Below are positions 24,177-34,903 of a stretch of 64,000 nucleotides of DNA, piece after piece. The DNA lies in assembly GCF_018263855.1 (NCBI RefSeq), contig NZ_CP073318.1, positions 10,354,001 to 10,418,000 of the forward strand, read 5' to 3'. Source of the DNA: Kutzneria sp. CA-103260 (GTDB taxonomy: Bacteria > Actinomycetota > Actinomycetes > Mycobacteriales > Pseudonocardiaceae). Every line of letters begins with the position of its first letter. Within the stretch, counting starts at the first letter, position 1. The translations under genes and the position numbers were made by a program. Below the pieces are notes generated by a model. That model made no database searches. It was not told the origin of the DNA and worked only from the letters and a program-made list of their open reading frames with translations.

Positions 24177-24914
24177 ATGCCCCGGGACTTCACGCTGGTC
24201 TGGACGCGACTGGCCGAGCAGCGCCGCCGCCAGGCGCTGAGCGTCGAGCAGATCGTCGCCGTCGCGATCGGGATCGCCGACGCCGAGGGCACACCGGCGC
24301 TGACCATGCGCCGGGTGGCGACTGAGGCTGGCACCGGAACCACCTCGCTCTACCGCTACGTCACGAACAAGGACGAACTGCTGGAGCTGATGGTCGACGC
24401 CGTGCAGGGCGAGCGCGAGCTGCCCGCGCAGCCGTCCGGCGACTGGCAGGCCGACCTGACGCTGATCGCCGAGGGCATGCGGGAGACGATGCTGCGCCAT
24501 CCCTGGCTGGCCACGGAGCTGGGCGGCCGGGCTCCGCTGGGGCCGAATGCCTTGCGCACGGCCAACTTCGCGATGCTGGCCGCCGCCGGTGCGACCGAGG
24601 ACGTCACGGTCGCCGCGGCGTTGCTGGGCGTCGTCTCGAACTACGTGCACGGGGCCGTGCTGGCCGAGCTGTCGGAGCTGGAAGCCGTGCGCCGCAGCGG
24701 AATGAACAAGGACGAGTTCCGCGCGGCGGTCTCCCCGTATGTGCGGGAGGTCGTCGTGGACAGCGGAGCCTACCCCGCCCTGCTGCGCCGGATGATCGAG
24801 GCCGAGGACCTCAGCTACGACGAGCAATTCGCCTTTGGACTGCGCTGTGTGTTGGCGGGCATAGAAAGCCGCGTGGCCCGCGGAGGAGACGCGGGCCACG
24901 CGGCATTCAGTTAG
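24177..24914 (+). CDS. TetR family regulator with TetR_C domain
   Basis: A 245-residue repressor with an N-terminal helix-turn-helix (LTMRRVATEAGTGTTSLYRYVTNKDEL, in pieces) of the tetracycline-repressor-like group and a long C-terminal ligand domain (HPWLATELGGRAPLGPNALR). It probably represses the divergent FAD monooxygenase and itself. The 3' end of the gene contains a perfect 15-bp hairpin (24868-24904) that encodes the last residues. It converges on lon with one base between the stops. Confidence 0.9.
   Translation: MPRDFTLVWTRLAEQRRRQALSVEQIVAVAIGIADAEGTPALTMRRVATEAGTGTTSLYRYVTNKDELLELMVDAVQGERELPAQPSGDWQADLTLIAEGMRETMLRHPWLATELGGRAPLGPNALRTANFAMLAAAGATEDVTVAAALLGVVSNYVHGAVLAELSELEAVRRSGMNKDEFRAAVSPYVREVVVDSGAYPALLRRMIEAEDLSYDEQFAFGLRCVLAGIESRVARGGDAGHAAFS
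24868..24904. terminator. Terminator inside the TetR 3' end, shared with lon
   Basis: GCCGCGTGGCCCGCG (24868-24882) and CGCGGGCCACGCGGC (24890-24904) form a 15-bp perfect stem with a 7-base loop. It lies within the TetR coding region and 11 bases beyond the lon stop on the other strand, so it can end both transcripts. Confidence 0.75.
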
Positions 24915-24915
24915 C

Positions 24916-27255
<2,340 letters not shown>

Positions 27256-27268
27256 GTCTTCCTCCAAG

Positions 27269-27289
27269 GTTGAGTCGTATTGGCTCAAC
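27269..27289. promoter_or_regulatory. HAIR-like HspR operator of lon
   Basis: gTTGAGT-CGTATTG-GCTCAAc (27269-27289) has the 7-N7-7 layout of the HspR inverted repeat CTTGAGT-N7-ACTCAAG; only the outer base pair and one inner base differ. It sits 14 bases upstream of the lon GTG. HspR control of lon is known in Streptomyces. Confidence 0.72.
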
Positions 27290-27515
27290 CAACTGGAGCT
27301 TGGATGTGTTCCCGAACTTGCGTTCGCTGATGGCGATCAGCATTTGTCACCGTGCGTGACCGCCAACCGTGCCCGTGCGGGTTGGGCCATCGGGTGCAAC
27401 GCGCTGCGACACGATGAAATGCCTGCTCGTTCGTGACCCGGGCGAGGTGGACAGTGGGCAACCCCACCCGCACCATTAACACGATCGGGTGAATTCGGGG
27501 GAAGGGGTCGCGCCG

Positions 27516-28328
27516 ATGCACCGTCCTCGGTGGATACCGGCCGACGTCGACCTGGACCGCCCGAACCCGGCCCGGATCCTGGACTACTTCCTGGGCGGGG
27601 CGCACAACTTCGCGGTGGACCGGCGGGCCGCCAAGCAGGCCGCGCAGGCCATGCCCGAGGTGGCCAACGGCATGCGGGCCAGCCGGTCGTTCCTGCGCCG
27701 GGCCGTCACCGCGCTGGTCGAGGCCGGCGTCGACCAGTTCCTCGACCTCGGCTCCGGCATTCCGACCGTGGGCAACGTGCACGAGATCGCCCACCGGCTG
27801 GCCCCCGAGGCCCGCGTGGTCTACGTGGACAACGAGCCCATCGCGGTCGCCCACAGCCGGACCATTCTCGGCGCCAACCCGCTGGTCACCTCGGTGCGGG
27901 CGGACCTGCGCCACCCCGACTCGGTGCTGGACCTGCCCGAGGTCCGCGAAATGATCGACTTCTCCCGGCCGGTCGGGCTGGTGGCCATCGCCGTGCTGCA
28001 CTACCTGCCCGACGCCGACGACCCCCAGGGCCTGGTCGAGGCGTACCACGACGCGCTGGCCCCGGGCAGCTACCTGGCCCTGTCCCACGCGACCGTCGAC
28101 TTCGTGCCGGAGGACCAGCTGGGGGCGGTGAGCCAGGTCGAGGGCATCTACCGGCAGATCAGCGCCCAGCTGCGCCCGCGGCCCTATGGCGAGGTGGCCA
28201 AGTTCTTCACCGGCCTGGACCTGCTGCCGCCGGGCGTGGTGCCGGTGCGCCAGTGGCGCTCGGAGTGGAGCGAGGAGCACGAGGGCAAGGTGCACTTATC
28301 GTATGGCGGCGTCGGGCGCAAGCCCTGA
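27516..28328 (+). CDS. SAM-dependent methyltransferase, PF04672 type
   Basis: A 270-residue protein of the actinomycete-specific S-adenosyl methyltransferase family (formerly DUF574). Seen: the N-terminal DRPNPARILDYFLGG signature, the SAM site DLGSGIPTVGNVHE, VYVDNEPIAVAHSR, and LHYLPDADDP. The target is unknown; members are often numerous in one genome, and a second copy lies at 63294-64000. ATG at 27516 follows GGGGGAAGGGG; GTG at 27489 is an alternative. It is divergent from lon. Confidence 0.9.
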   Translation: MHRPRWIPADVDLDRPNPARILDYFLGGAHNFAVDRRAAKQAAQAMPEVANGMRASRSFLRRAVTALVEAGVDQFLDLGSGIPTVGNVHEIAHRLAPEARVVYVDNEPIAVAHSRTILGANPLVTSVRADLRHPDSVLDLPEVREMIDFSRPVGLVAIAVLHYLPDADDPQGLVEAYHDALAPGSYLALSHATVDFVPEDQLGAVSQVEGIYRQISAQLRPRPYGEVAKFFTGLDLLPPGVVPVRQWRSEWSEEHEGKVHLSYGGVGRKP

Positions 28329-28342
28329 CCGTTGTGAAAGCG

Positions 28343-28370
28343 CCTTTCCTGACGTTCAACGTGAGGAAGG
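28343..28370. terminator. Imperfect terminator after the methyltransferase
   Basis: CCTTTCCTGACGTT (28343-28356) pairs with AACGTGAGGAAGG (28358-28370) with a bulged T and one mismatch, starting 15 bases past the stop. It separates the methyltransferase from the riboswitch. Confidence 0.5.
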
Positions 28371-28394
28371 GAGCATTCCAAGCATCGGTTGGCC

Positions 28395-28530
28395 GCATAA
28401 ACTCAACCGACCAGACGGCGGTGGGAGCGAGGAACCCGGTGGGAGTCCGGGGCGGTCGCGCCACTGTGAAAGCCAGACACTCCACCACCGGCCGTGATGT
28501 CTCTACCCGGGGCGCGGGACCCCGAGGAGG
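28395..28530 (+). promoter_or_regulatory. Cobalamin riboswitch upstream of cobN
   Basis: The conserved core is clear: GAGGAACCCGGT (28429-28440), GGAGTCCGG, CGCCACTGTGA (28459-28469) and the B12 box AGCCAGACACTCCACC (28471-28486). Outer limits are approximate. A short hairpin CGGGG/CCCCG (28508-28512, 28520-28524) directly abuts the Shine-Dalgarno GAGGAGG (28524-28530), 9 bases before the cobN ATG, so translational control of cobN by adenosylcobalamin is likely. Confidence 0.93.
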
Positions 28531-28539
28531 GTACGGCTG

Positions 28540-31500
28540 ATGACTTCGCGCGTCCTGCTGCTCTCGACGGCAGACACGGACCTCCTGGCGGCCAGGGCCA
28601 GCGGCGCCGGCTACACGGTGGGCAACCCGGCCCGGCTGGAGGTCGAGGAGCTGCCGGGGCTGCTCCAGACCGCCGACCTGGTGATCGTGCGGCTGTTGGG
28701 CGGCCGGCGGGCCTGGGAGGAGGGCCTGGACGCCGTGCTGGCCAGCGGTCGGCCGGTGGTGTGCCTCGGCGGTGAGGCGACGCCGGACGCGGAGCTGATG
28801 GCGGCCTCCACGGTGCCGGCCGGCGTGGCCACGCAAGCGCTTGCCTACCTGGTCGAGGGTGGCCCGGCCAACCTGGGGCAGCTGGCCAGCTTCCTGTCCG
28901 ACACAGTGCTGCTGACCGGCGAGGGCTTCGAGCCGCCGGTGCGCACCCCGGTCTACGGCGTGCACGGCCAGCGCGGGCACGAGGACGGCAAGCCGACGGT
29001 GGGCATCGTCTTCTACCGGGCGCACGCGCTGGCCGGGAACACGGCGTTCGTGGACACGCTGGCCGACGCGGTGGAGGCGGCCGGGGCCAACGTGCTGCCG
29101 GTGTTCTGCGGCTCCCTGCGCGGCCTGGCCGGCGACGAGTCGGAGGGCCTGCTGGAGGTGCTGGGTCGCTGCGACGCGGTGGTGGCCACGGTACTGGCGG
29201 CCGGCGGGGCGGTGGCGGCGGACGCCAGCGCCGGTGGCGACGAGGATGCCTGGGACGCGGGCGCGTTGGCGCAGCTGGACATCCCGGTTCTGCAGGGGCT
29301 CTGTCTCACGTCCTCACGGGCGACGTGGCAGGCCTCGGACGCGGCGCTGACGCCGATGGACGCGGCGATGCAGGTGGCGATCCCGGAGTTCGACGGCCGG
29401 CTGATCGGGGTTCCCTTCTCCTTTAAGGAGAACGGCCCGGACGGCATCCCCGTGTACGTGGCCGACGCGGAGCGGGCCGCCCGCGTCGCCGGCACGGCGG
29501 TGGGGCTGGCCAAGCTGCGCCATCTGGCCAACCAGGACAAGAAGGTCGCGATCGTGCTGTCGTCCTACCCGACGAAGCACGCCCGGGTGGGCAACGCGGT
29601 CGGCCTGGACACGCCGGCCTCGGCGGTGATCCTGTTGCGCCGCATGGCCGAGCAGGGCTACGACCTCGGCGGCCTCGACGTGTCCACTCTGGACGGTGAC
29701 ACGCTCATCCACCGGCTGATCGCGGCCGGCGGGCACGACGTGGACTGGCTGACCGAGGAGCAGATGTCCGGCGCGGCCATCAAGATCCCGGCCGCCACCT
29801 ACCGGACCTGGTTCGACGCGCAGCCGCAGTCCTTCCGGGACGGCGTCACCGAGCACTGGGGCGCCGCGCCGGGCCAGCTCTACGTCACCGACGACGAGAT
29901 CTACGTGGCTTCGTTGCGGTTCGGCAACGTGATGCTGATGATCCAGCCGCCGCGTGGCTTCGGCGAGAACCCGGTGGCCATCTACCACGACCCGAACCTG
30001 CCGCCCTCGCACCAGTACCTGGCCGCCTACCGCTGGCTGGAGCACGAGTTCGGCGCGCACGCGGTGCTGCACCTGGGCAAGCACGGCACGCTGGAGTGGC
30101 TGCCGGGCAAGGGTTTGGGCCTGGCCGACGACTGCGCGCCGGACGCGGTGCTCGGCAGCCTGCCGATGATCTACCCGTTCATCGTGAACGACCCGGGCGA
30201 GGGCACGCAGGCCAAGCGCCGCGCGCACGCCACTGTGGTGGACCACATGATCCCGCCGATGGCCCGCGCCGACACCTACGGCGACATGGCCAAGCTGGAG
30301 CAGCTGCTCGACGAGTACGCCACCGTGCAGGCGCTGGACCCGACCAAGCTGGCCACCGTGCGCGGCCAGATCTGGGAACTGGTCACCAGCGCCAAGCTGC
30401 ACCACGACCTGCACCAGGCCGAGGTCCCCGGCGAGGAGGACTTCGACGACTTCGTCATGCACATCGACGGCTACCTCTGCGAGATCAAGGATGTGCAGAT
30501 CCGGGACGGCCTGCACATCCTCGGCCGGGCGCCGGAGGGTGAGGAGCTGGTCAACGACGTGCTGGCCGTGCTGCGGGCCCGGCAGGTGTTCGGCGGCAAG
30601 GTCGGGGCCATCACCGGGCTGCGGGCCGCGCTGGCCGTCCACTTCGGACTGGACGAGGAGGCGCTGCTGGCTGACCCGGGCGTCCGCGTCGAGGCCACCA
30701 CCGGACTGTCCGAACTGGTCGATGGCCCGGCCCAGACCGGCGCGGACGTGGTGGACCTGTTGGAGGAGCTGGCCCGCCGGCTGGTGACGGCCGTGCACGA
30801 CAACGGTTGGGCCACCGACGGGATCGTGGAAACCGTGCTGGGGCAACGGGTCGAGAGCGTGGAGAAGGTGCTCGGCTTCGCCCGGGACGAGGTGGCGCCG
30901 CGGCTGGCCCGGACCACCGACGAGATCCGCAACGTGCTGCGGGCGCTGGACGGCCGGTTCATCGAGCCCGGCCCGTCCGGCTCGCCGACCCGCGGCCTGG
31001 TGTCGGTGCTGCCCACTGGCCGCAACTTCTATTCCGTCGACCCCAAGGCGATTCCGTCCCGCAACGCGTTCGACGTCGGCTCCGCGCTGGCCGATTCGTT
31101 GCTGGCCCGGCATCGTGCGGACACCGGGGAGTGGCCGCGCAGCGTCGGCCTGACGGTGTGGGGCACCTCGGCGATGCGGACGCAGGGCGACGACATCGCG
31201 GAACTGCTGTGGCTGCTGGGCGCCAGGCCGGTGTGGGACGACGCGTCCCGCCGCGTGACCGGCTTCGAGATCGTGCCGGTGGCCGAGCTGGGCCGGCCGC
31301 GGATCGACGTGGTGGTGCGTATCTCCGGCTTCTTCCGGGACGCCTTCCCGCACGTGGTCGCGGTGCTGGACGACGCCATCGCCGCGGTGGCCCGGCTGGA
31401 TGAGTCCGACGAGGACAACTACGTGGCCGCCCACTTCCGCCGGGACTTGGAAGAACATGGCGACGAGCGCCGCGCCACCACCAGGATCTTCGGCTCCAAG

Positions 31501-32196
31501 CCGGGCGCGTACGGCGCCGGCCTGCTACCGCTGATCGACTCCCGGAACTGGCGCGACGACGCCGATCTGGCCGAGGTCTACGCCACCTGGGGCGGCTACG
31601 CCTACGGCCGGGGCCTGGACGGCGCGCAGGCCCGCGGCGACATGGAGACGGCCTACCGCCGGATCCAGGTGGCGGCCAAGAACGTGGACACCCGCGAGCA
31701 CGACATCGCCGACTCGGACGACTATTTCCAGTACCACGGCGGCATGGTCGCGATGGTGCGCTCGCTCACCGGCGACAACCCGGCGGCCTACGTCGGCGAC
31801 TCGGCGGTGCCGCACGCGGTGCGCACCCGCACGCTCGGCGAGGAGACCAAGCGCGTGTTTCGGGCCCGCGTTGTCAACCCCCGTTGGATATCGGCCATGC
31901 GTCGACATGGTTACAAGGGGGCCTTCGAGTTGGCGGCCACTGTGGACTACCTGTTCGGATTCGACGCGACTGCCGGTGTCGTCGACGACTGGATGTACGC
32001 TCAACTTGCCGAATCGTACGTCTTTGACAAGGAAGTCCAGGACTTCATGCGCAAGTCCAACCCCTGGGCATTGCGCGGCGTGACGGAGCGCCTGCTGGAA
32101 GCAGCCGATCGGGGACTGTGGTCGCAACCGGACGAGACCATTCTCGACCAACTGCGCACGGTCTATCTGGAGCTGGAAGGCCAGTTGGAGGAATAA
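28540..32196 (+). CDS. cobN: Aerobic cobaltochelatase subunit CobN
   Basis: CobN is the large substrate-binding subunit that inserts Co2+ into hydrogenobyrinic acid a,c-diamide with the help of an AAA+ partner. The 1218 residues are typical. Family blocks: AVLHLGKHGTLEWLPGKGLGL and NPRWISAMRRHGYKGAFELA. It is regulated by the riboswitch immediately upstream. The ATPase/VWA partner is 17 kb away behind a second riboswitch. Codon use in the last 300 bases (from about 31860) is less GC-biased than in the rest of the gene. Confidence 0.96.
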   Translation: MTSRVLLLSTADTDLLAARASGAGYTVGNPARLEVEELPGLLQTADLVIVRLLGGRRAWEEGLDAVLASGRPVVCLGGEATPDAELMAASTVPAGVATQALAYLVEGGPANLGQLASFLSDTVLLTGEGFEPPVRTPVYGVHGQRGHEDGKPTVGIVFYRAHALAGNTAFVDTLADAVEAAGANVLPVFCGSLRGLAGDESEGLLEVLGRCDAVVATVLAAGGAVAADASAGGDEDAWDAGALAQLDIPVLQGLCLTSSRATWQASDAALTPMDAAMQVAIPEFDGRLIGVPFSFKENGPDGIPVYVADAERAARVAGTAVGLAKLRHLANQDKKVAIVLSSYPTKHARVGNAVGLDTPASAVILLRRMAEQGYDLGGLDVSTLDGDTLIHRLIAAGGHDVDWLTEEQMSGAAIKIPAATYRTWFDAQPQSFRDGVTEHWGAAPGQLYVTDDEIYVASLRFGNVMLMIQPPRGFGENPVAIYHDPNLPPSHQYLAAYRWLEHEFGAHAVLHLGKHGTLEWLPGKGLGLADDCAPDAVLGSLPMIYPFIVNDPGEGTQAKRRAHATVVDHMIPPMARADTYGDMAKLEQLLDEYATVQALDPTKLATVRGQIWELVTSAKLHHDLHQAEVPGEEDFDDFVMHIDGYLCEIKDVQIRDGLHILGRAPEGEELVNDVLAVLRARQVFGGKVGAITGLRAALAVHFGLDEEALLADPGVRVEATTGLSELVDGPAQTGADVVDLLEELARRLVTAVHDNGWATDGIVETVLGQRVESVEKVLGFARDEVAPRLARTTDEIRNVLRALDGRFIEPGPSGSPTRGLVSVLPTGRNFYSVDPKAIPSRNAFDVGSALADSLLARHRADTGEWPRSVGLTVWGTSAMRTQGDDIAELLWLLGARPVWDDASRRVTGFEIVPVAELGRPRIDVVVRISGFFRDAFPHVVAVLDDAIAAVARLDESDEDNYVAAHFRRDLEEHGDERRATTRIFGSKPGAYGAGLLPLIDSRNWRDDADLAEVYATWGGYAYGRGLDGAQARGDMETAYRRIQVAAKNVDTREHDIADSDDYFQYHGGMVAMVRSLTGDNPAAYVGDSAVPHAVRTRTLGEETKRVFRARVVNPRWISAMRRHGYKGAFELAATVDYLFGFDATAGVVDDWMYAQLAESYVFDKEVQDFMRKSNPWALRGVTERLLEAADRGLWSQPDETILDQLRTVYLELEGQLEE

Positions 32197-32375
32197 TCCT
32201 CGCCGTTTGACCCCAGACCGGTGACTTCGCGGGCATTTCGGCCCGGAAGGTCCTTTAATGACAGGAGACGCCGACGCGAGTTCGCCGCCGCCGCACGGTG
32301 GCGGTGAACCCGCGGACGCCGGACGCCGTACCAGATAGCGCTCCGGTCGTCCGTCGCTGGGGAAGGGGGTGCGCC

Positions 32376-32660
32376 GTGCGGGTGGAGTTGATGGTGCTGG
32401 CCGCGACCGCCGCGGCCGCCCTGCTGCTGGGCTGGTGGCTGACCTCGCCGCGGTTCATCGGTTTCCTGGCGGCGCGCCGACTTCGCCGGCTCAAGGCGGT
32501 GGCCCGCTCGCTGTCGCCGATGCTCAACGAGCAGGTCGATCCGATGGCCAACGTCGTGGTGATCAACCGGGCCGAGCCGACACCGGTTCCGGCGCAGCGC
32601 AGCGCCGAGTCGCCGCCGCCGGACACCGTCGACACGCTGACACAGCCCATCGTGAACTGA
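32376..32660 (+). CDS. Small single-pass membrane protein, unknown
   Basis: I do not recognise this 94-residue protein. One transmembrane helix is visible near the N-terminus (ELMVLAATAAAALLLGWWLT), followed by the basic RRLRRLK and a soluble tail rich in Pro, Ser and Thr. GTG at 32376 with GGGGAAGGGGG upstream is the likely start; an in-frame ATG at 32298 is less convincing. Codon bias and the ribosome site support a real gene. Its stop lies in the first unit of a tandem repeat. It could be part of the cobN transcript (179 bases downstream). Confidence 0.55.
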   Translation: MRVELMVLAATAAAALLLGWWLTSPRFIGFLAARRLRRLKAVARSLSPMLNEQVDPMANVVVINRAEPTPVPAQRSAESPPPDTVDTLTQPIVN

Positions 32661-32706
32661 CGCGGGCGATCGTGAACCGACCGCGGCTCATCGTGCACTG
32701 ACGCGG
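32649..32706. repeat. Three-unit imperfect tandem repeat
   Basis: ATCGTGAACTGACGCGG (32649-32665), ATCGTGAACCGACCGCGG (32669-32686) and ATCGTGCACTGACGCGG (32690-32706) repeat at about 20-base intervals. Unit 1 contains the stop codon of the small membrane protein. Function is unknown. Confidence 0.75.
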
Positions 32707-32746
32707 AAATCAGTTCAGTAGAGCCAGAATTGACTGGCGGATCAAC

Positions 32747-33805
32747 TCAACTCAACTGCATGGCCGAGTTGAGGCAGTCCAGCGCCGAGCTCTGCCGGCT
32801 GGCGTCGGCCACGTCGAACGGTCCACTCCAGAACAGACCGAGCTGGTTGCTGTGGTTGCGCGACTTCCACACGGCCAGGGCGTTGCGCACGGCGAAGGCG
32901 GTGTAGACGCTGGACGGCTGGACCTCGTTGAGCGCCACCAGGTTGCGCACGAAGATCCCCTTGAACTGGGTCTGGTCCACATCGCAGTGCATCGCCTCGC
33001 ACGGCTCGCGCAGCACACCGTTCGCATCCGAAAGCTTGGTCATCGCCGCCGTGGCCAGCGAGCCGGCCGCGGCCAGCAGGCTGCGGTCCCCGGTCAGCCG
33101 GTACAGGTCGGCCAGCCCGCCCAGCACCACACCCTGGTTGTAGGTCCACGTGGTGCGGCCGTTGTTCTTGCAGTCCTCGGTCAGGCCGTCGTTGACCAGT
33201 CCCTGAGCATTGATCATCCCGGTGTGCGCGAACCAGTCCCACTCCAGCAGCGCCCACTGCTTGTAGTTGGCCGCGGCCGGCCCGTCGGTGCGCAGCGCCA
33301 GCGCGGCGGCCAGCGACAGGAACAGCTCGTTGGGAATCGCATTCTTGTAATTACGGTCCCGGGACCACCAGATGCCGCCGCCGCAGTGCAGGTCCCAGCC
33401 GCCGGCCATGTCGGTGAACAGGGACTCGGCCAGCACCAGGTACTTCCGCTCGCCGGTCTGGTCGTAGGCCTGCACCCAGGTCAGGCCCCACCAGCCCTCG
33501 TCGTCGTAGTAGTCGTTGCGGAACCAGTTGCCGATGTTCTGGTTGTAGGTGTTGGCGGCCCGCTCGGGCCCGAGGTTGTTGCCCAGCAAGGCCGACGCCA
33601 CCAGCTGGGCCCGCAGCGCGTTGGCCGAGTTCCACCAGTTCGTGGTGCGGTACCGCCCGTCGGCGGCGTCGTACCAGTGGTCCAGTGTCGCGGAGGCCTC
33701 AGTGATCCACTTGATGGCGGGCGCCGGCGCCACCGGCGCCGCCTGGCCGGCGGCCGGCAGTGCCAGCAGGAACGCGCCGATCAGCGCACCGAGACGAGCG
33801 AGCAT
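32747..33805 (-). CDS. Secreted GH76 family glycosidase (alpha-1,6-mannanase-like)
   Basis: A 352-residue exported enzyme. A signal peptide (residues 1-22, ending near GQAAP) precedes an (alpha/alpha)6-barrel of glycoside hydrolase family 76. The catalytic Asp pair is visible as YYDDEGWWGL (Asp101, Asp102), with TTNWWNSANAL before it and GGGIWWSRDRNYKNAI and TYNQGVVLGGLADLY after it. Family members cut alpha-1,6-mannan, so mannans or lipomannan of its own or other cell walls are plausible substrates. It is the last minus-strand gene downstream of the aminotransferase (18 bases away) and may be co-transcribed with it. Confidence 0.9.
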   Translation of the reverse strand: MLARLGALIGAFLLALPAAGQAAPVAPAPAIKWITEASATLDHWYDAADGRYRTTNWWNSANALRAQLVASALLGNNLGPERAANTYNQNIGNWFRNDYYDDEGWWGLTWVQAYDQTGERKYLVLAESLFTDMAGGWDLHCGGGIWWSRDRNYKNAIPNELFLSLAAALALRTDGPAAANYKQWALLEWDWFAHTGMINAQGLVNDGLTEDCKNNGRTTWTYNQGVVLGGLADLYRLTGDRSLLAAAGSLATAAMTKLSDANGVLREPCEAMHCDVDQTQFKGIFVRNLVALNEVQPSSVYTAFAVRNALAVWKSRNHSNQLGLFWSGPFDVADASRQSSALDCLNSAMQLS

Positions 33806-33823
33806 GGGGACCAGCGTGACAGA

Positions 33824-34903
33824 TCAAGATCGGAAGGCTTCGGCGACTCCGAGGAACAGGTCGTTGCCCTCGGGCTCGCCTATGGAGATCCGCGCGCCCT
33901 CGCCGGCGAACGGCCGCACCACCACGCCGGCGGCCTGCGCCCGCGCCGCGAAGTCCATGGTCCGCTCGCCCAGCCGCAGCCACACGAAGTTGCCCTCGGC
34001 GGCCGGCACCGGCCAGCCCTGGTCGCGCAGCGCGTCCAGCACCCGGCCGCGCTCCTTGGTGATGTGCTCCACCCGTTCGAACAGCTCGGCCTCGGCGGCC
34101 AGCGACGCGATGGCGGCGTCCTGGGCCAGCTGGCTGACCCCGAACGGCACGGCCACCTTGCGCAGCGCCGTGGCCACCGGCTCGTGCGCGACGGCATAGC
34201 CGACGCGCAGCCCGGCCAGGCCGTAGGCCTTGGAGAAGGTGCGCAGCAGCACCACGTTCGGCCGGTCCCGGTAGATCTCCAGGCCGTCGGGCACCTCGGG
34301 GTCGCGGACGAACTCCCGGTACGCCTCGTCGATCAGCACCAGCACGTCGCCGGGCACCCGGTCCAGGAACGACTCCAGCTCGGCCCGCCGGATCGCGGTG
34401 CCGGTGGGGTTGTTGGGGTTGCACAGGATCACCAGCCGGGTCCGGTCGGTGATCGCCGCCGCCATCGCGTCCAGGTCGTGGTGCTCGTCCGGGGTGAGCG
34501 GCACCTGCACCGACCGGGCGCCGACCATCTGCGTGACGATCGGGTACGCCTCGAACGACCGCCACGGGTAGACCACCTCGTCGCGGTCGTCGCAGACCAC
34601 CTGGATGACCTGCTGGATCACGCCGACGCCGCCGGTGCCGGTGGCCACGTGCGACTCGGGCACGCCCAGCCGGGCCGCGATCGCCGGGATGAGCTGCGAG
34701 CAGCCCATGTCCGGGTAGCGGTTGAAGCCGCGCAGCGCCCGCTCCATCGCCGCCAGCACGCTGGGCAGCGGCTGGTTGGGGTTCTCGTTCGAGGAGAGCT
34801 TGAACGCCGGAGCACCGTCCCCGCCGACCGCCGGCTTGCCCGGCAGGTACGCGGGGATGTCCTCCAGCGCGACGCGCAGCTTGGGTCCCGTGCTCATGGC
34901 CAT
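33824..34903 (-). CDS. HisC-like aminotransferase (histidinol-phosphate/phenylalanine type)
   Basis: A 359-residue fold-type-I PLP enzyme. LSSNENPNQPLP is the substrate region, CNPNNPTGT and DEAYREF bind PLP, FSKAYGLAGLRVGYA carries the Schiff-base Lys, and the Arg in GEGARISIG binds the carboxylate. It resembles actinobacterial HisC2/Pat enzymes, which transaminate aromatic amino acids, so a role outside histidine synthesis fits the operon context. The start is decided by TGATG: the stop of the upstream hydrolase and this ATG share one base. Confidence 0.88.
   Translation of the reverse strand: MAMSTGPKLRVALEDIPAYLPGKPAVGGDGAPAFKLSSNENPNQPLPSVLAAMERALRGFNRYPDMGCSQLIPAIAARLGVPESHVATGTGGVGVIQQVIQVVCDDRDEVVYPWRSFEAYPIVTQMVGARSVQVPLTPDEHHDLDAMAAAITDRTRLVILCNPNNPTGTAIRRAELESFLDRVPGDVLVLIDEAYREFVRDPEVPDGLEIYRDRPNVVLLRTFSKAYGLAGLRVGYAVAHEPVATALRKVAVPFGVSQLAQDAAIASLAAEAELFERVEHITKERGRVLDALRDQGWPVPAAEGNFVWLRLGERTMDFAARAQAAGVVVRPFAGEGARISIGEPEGNDLFLGVAEAFRS

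Noticed and set aside
28395..28530. Riboswitch 1 as a small protein gene
   Set aside because: The conserved cobalamin core and B12 box explain the sequence; the reading frames there have no ribosome site.
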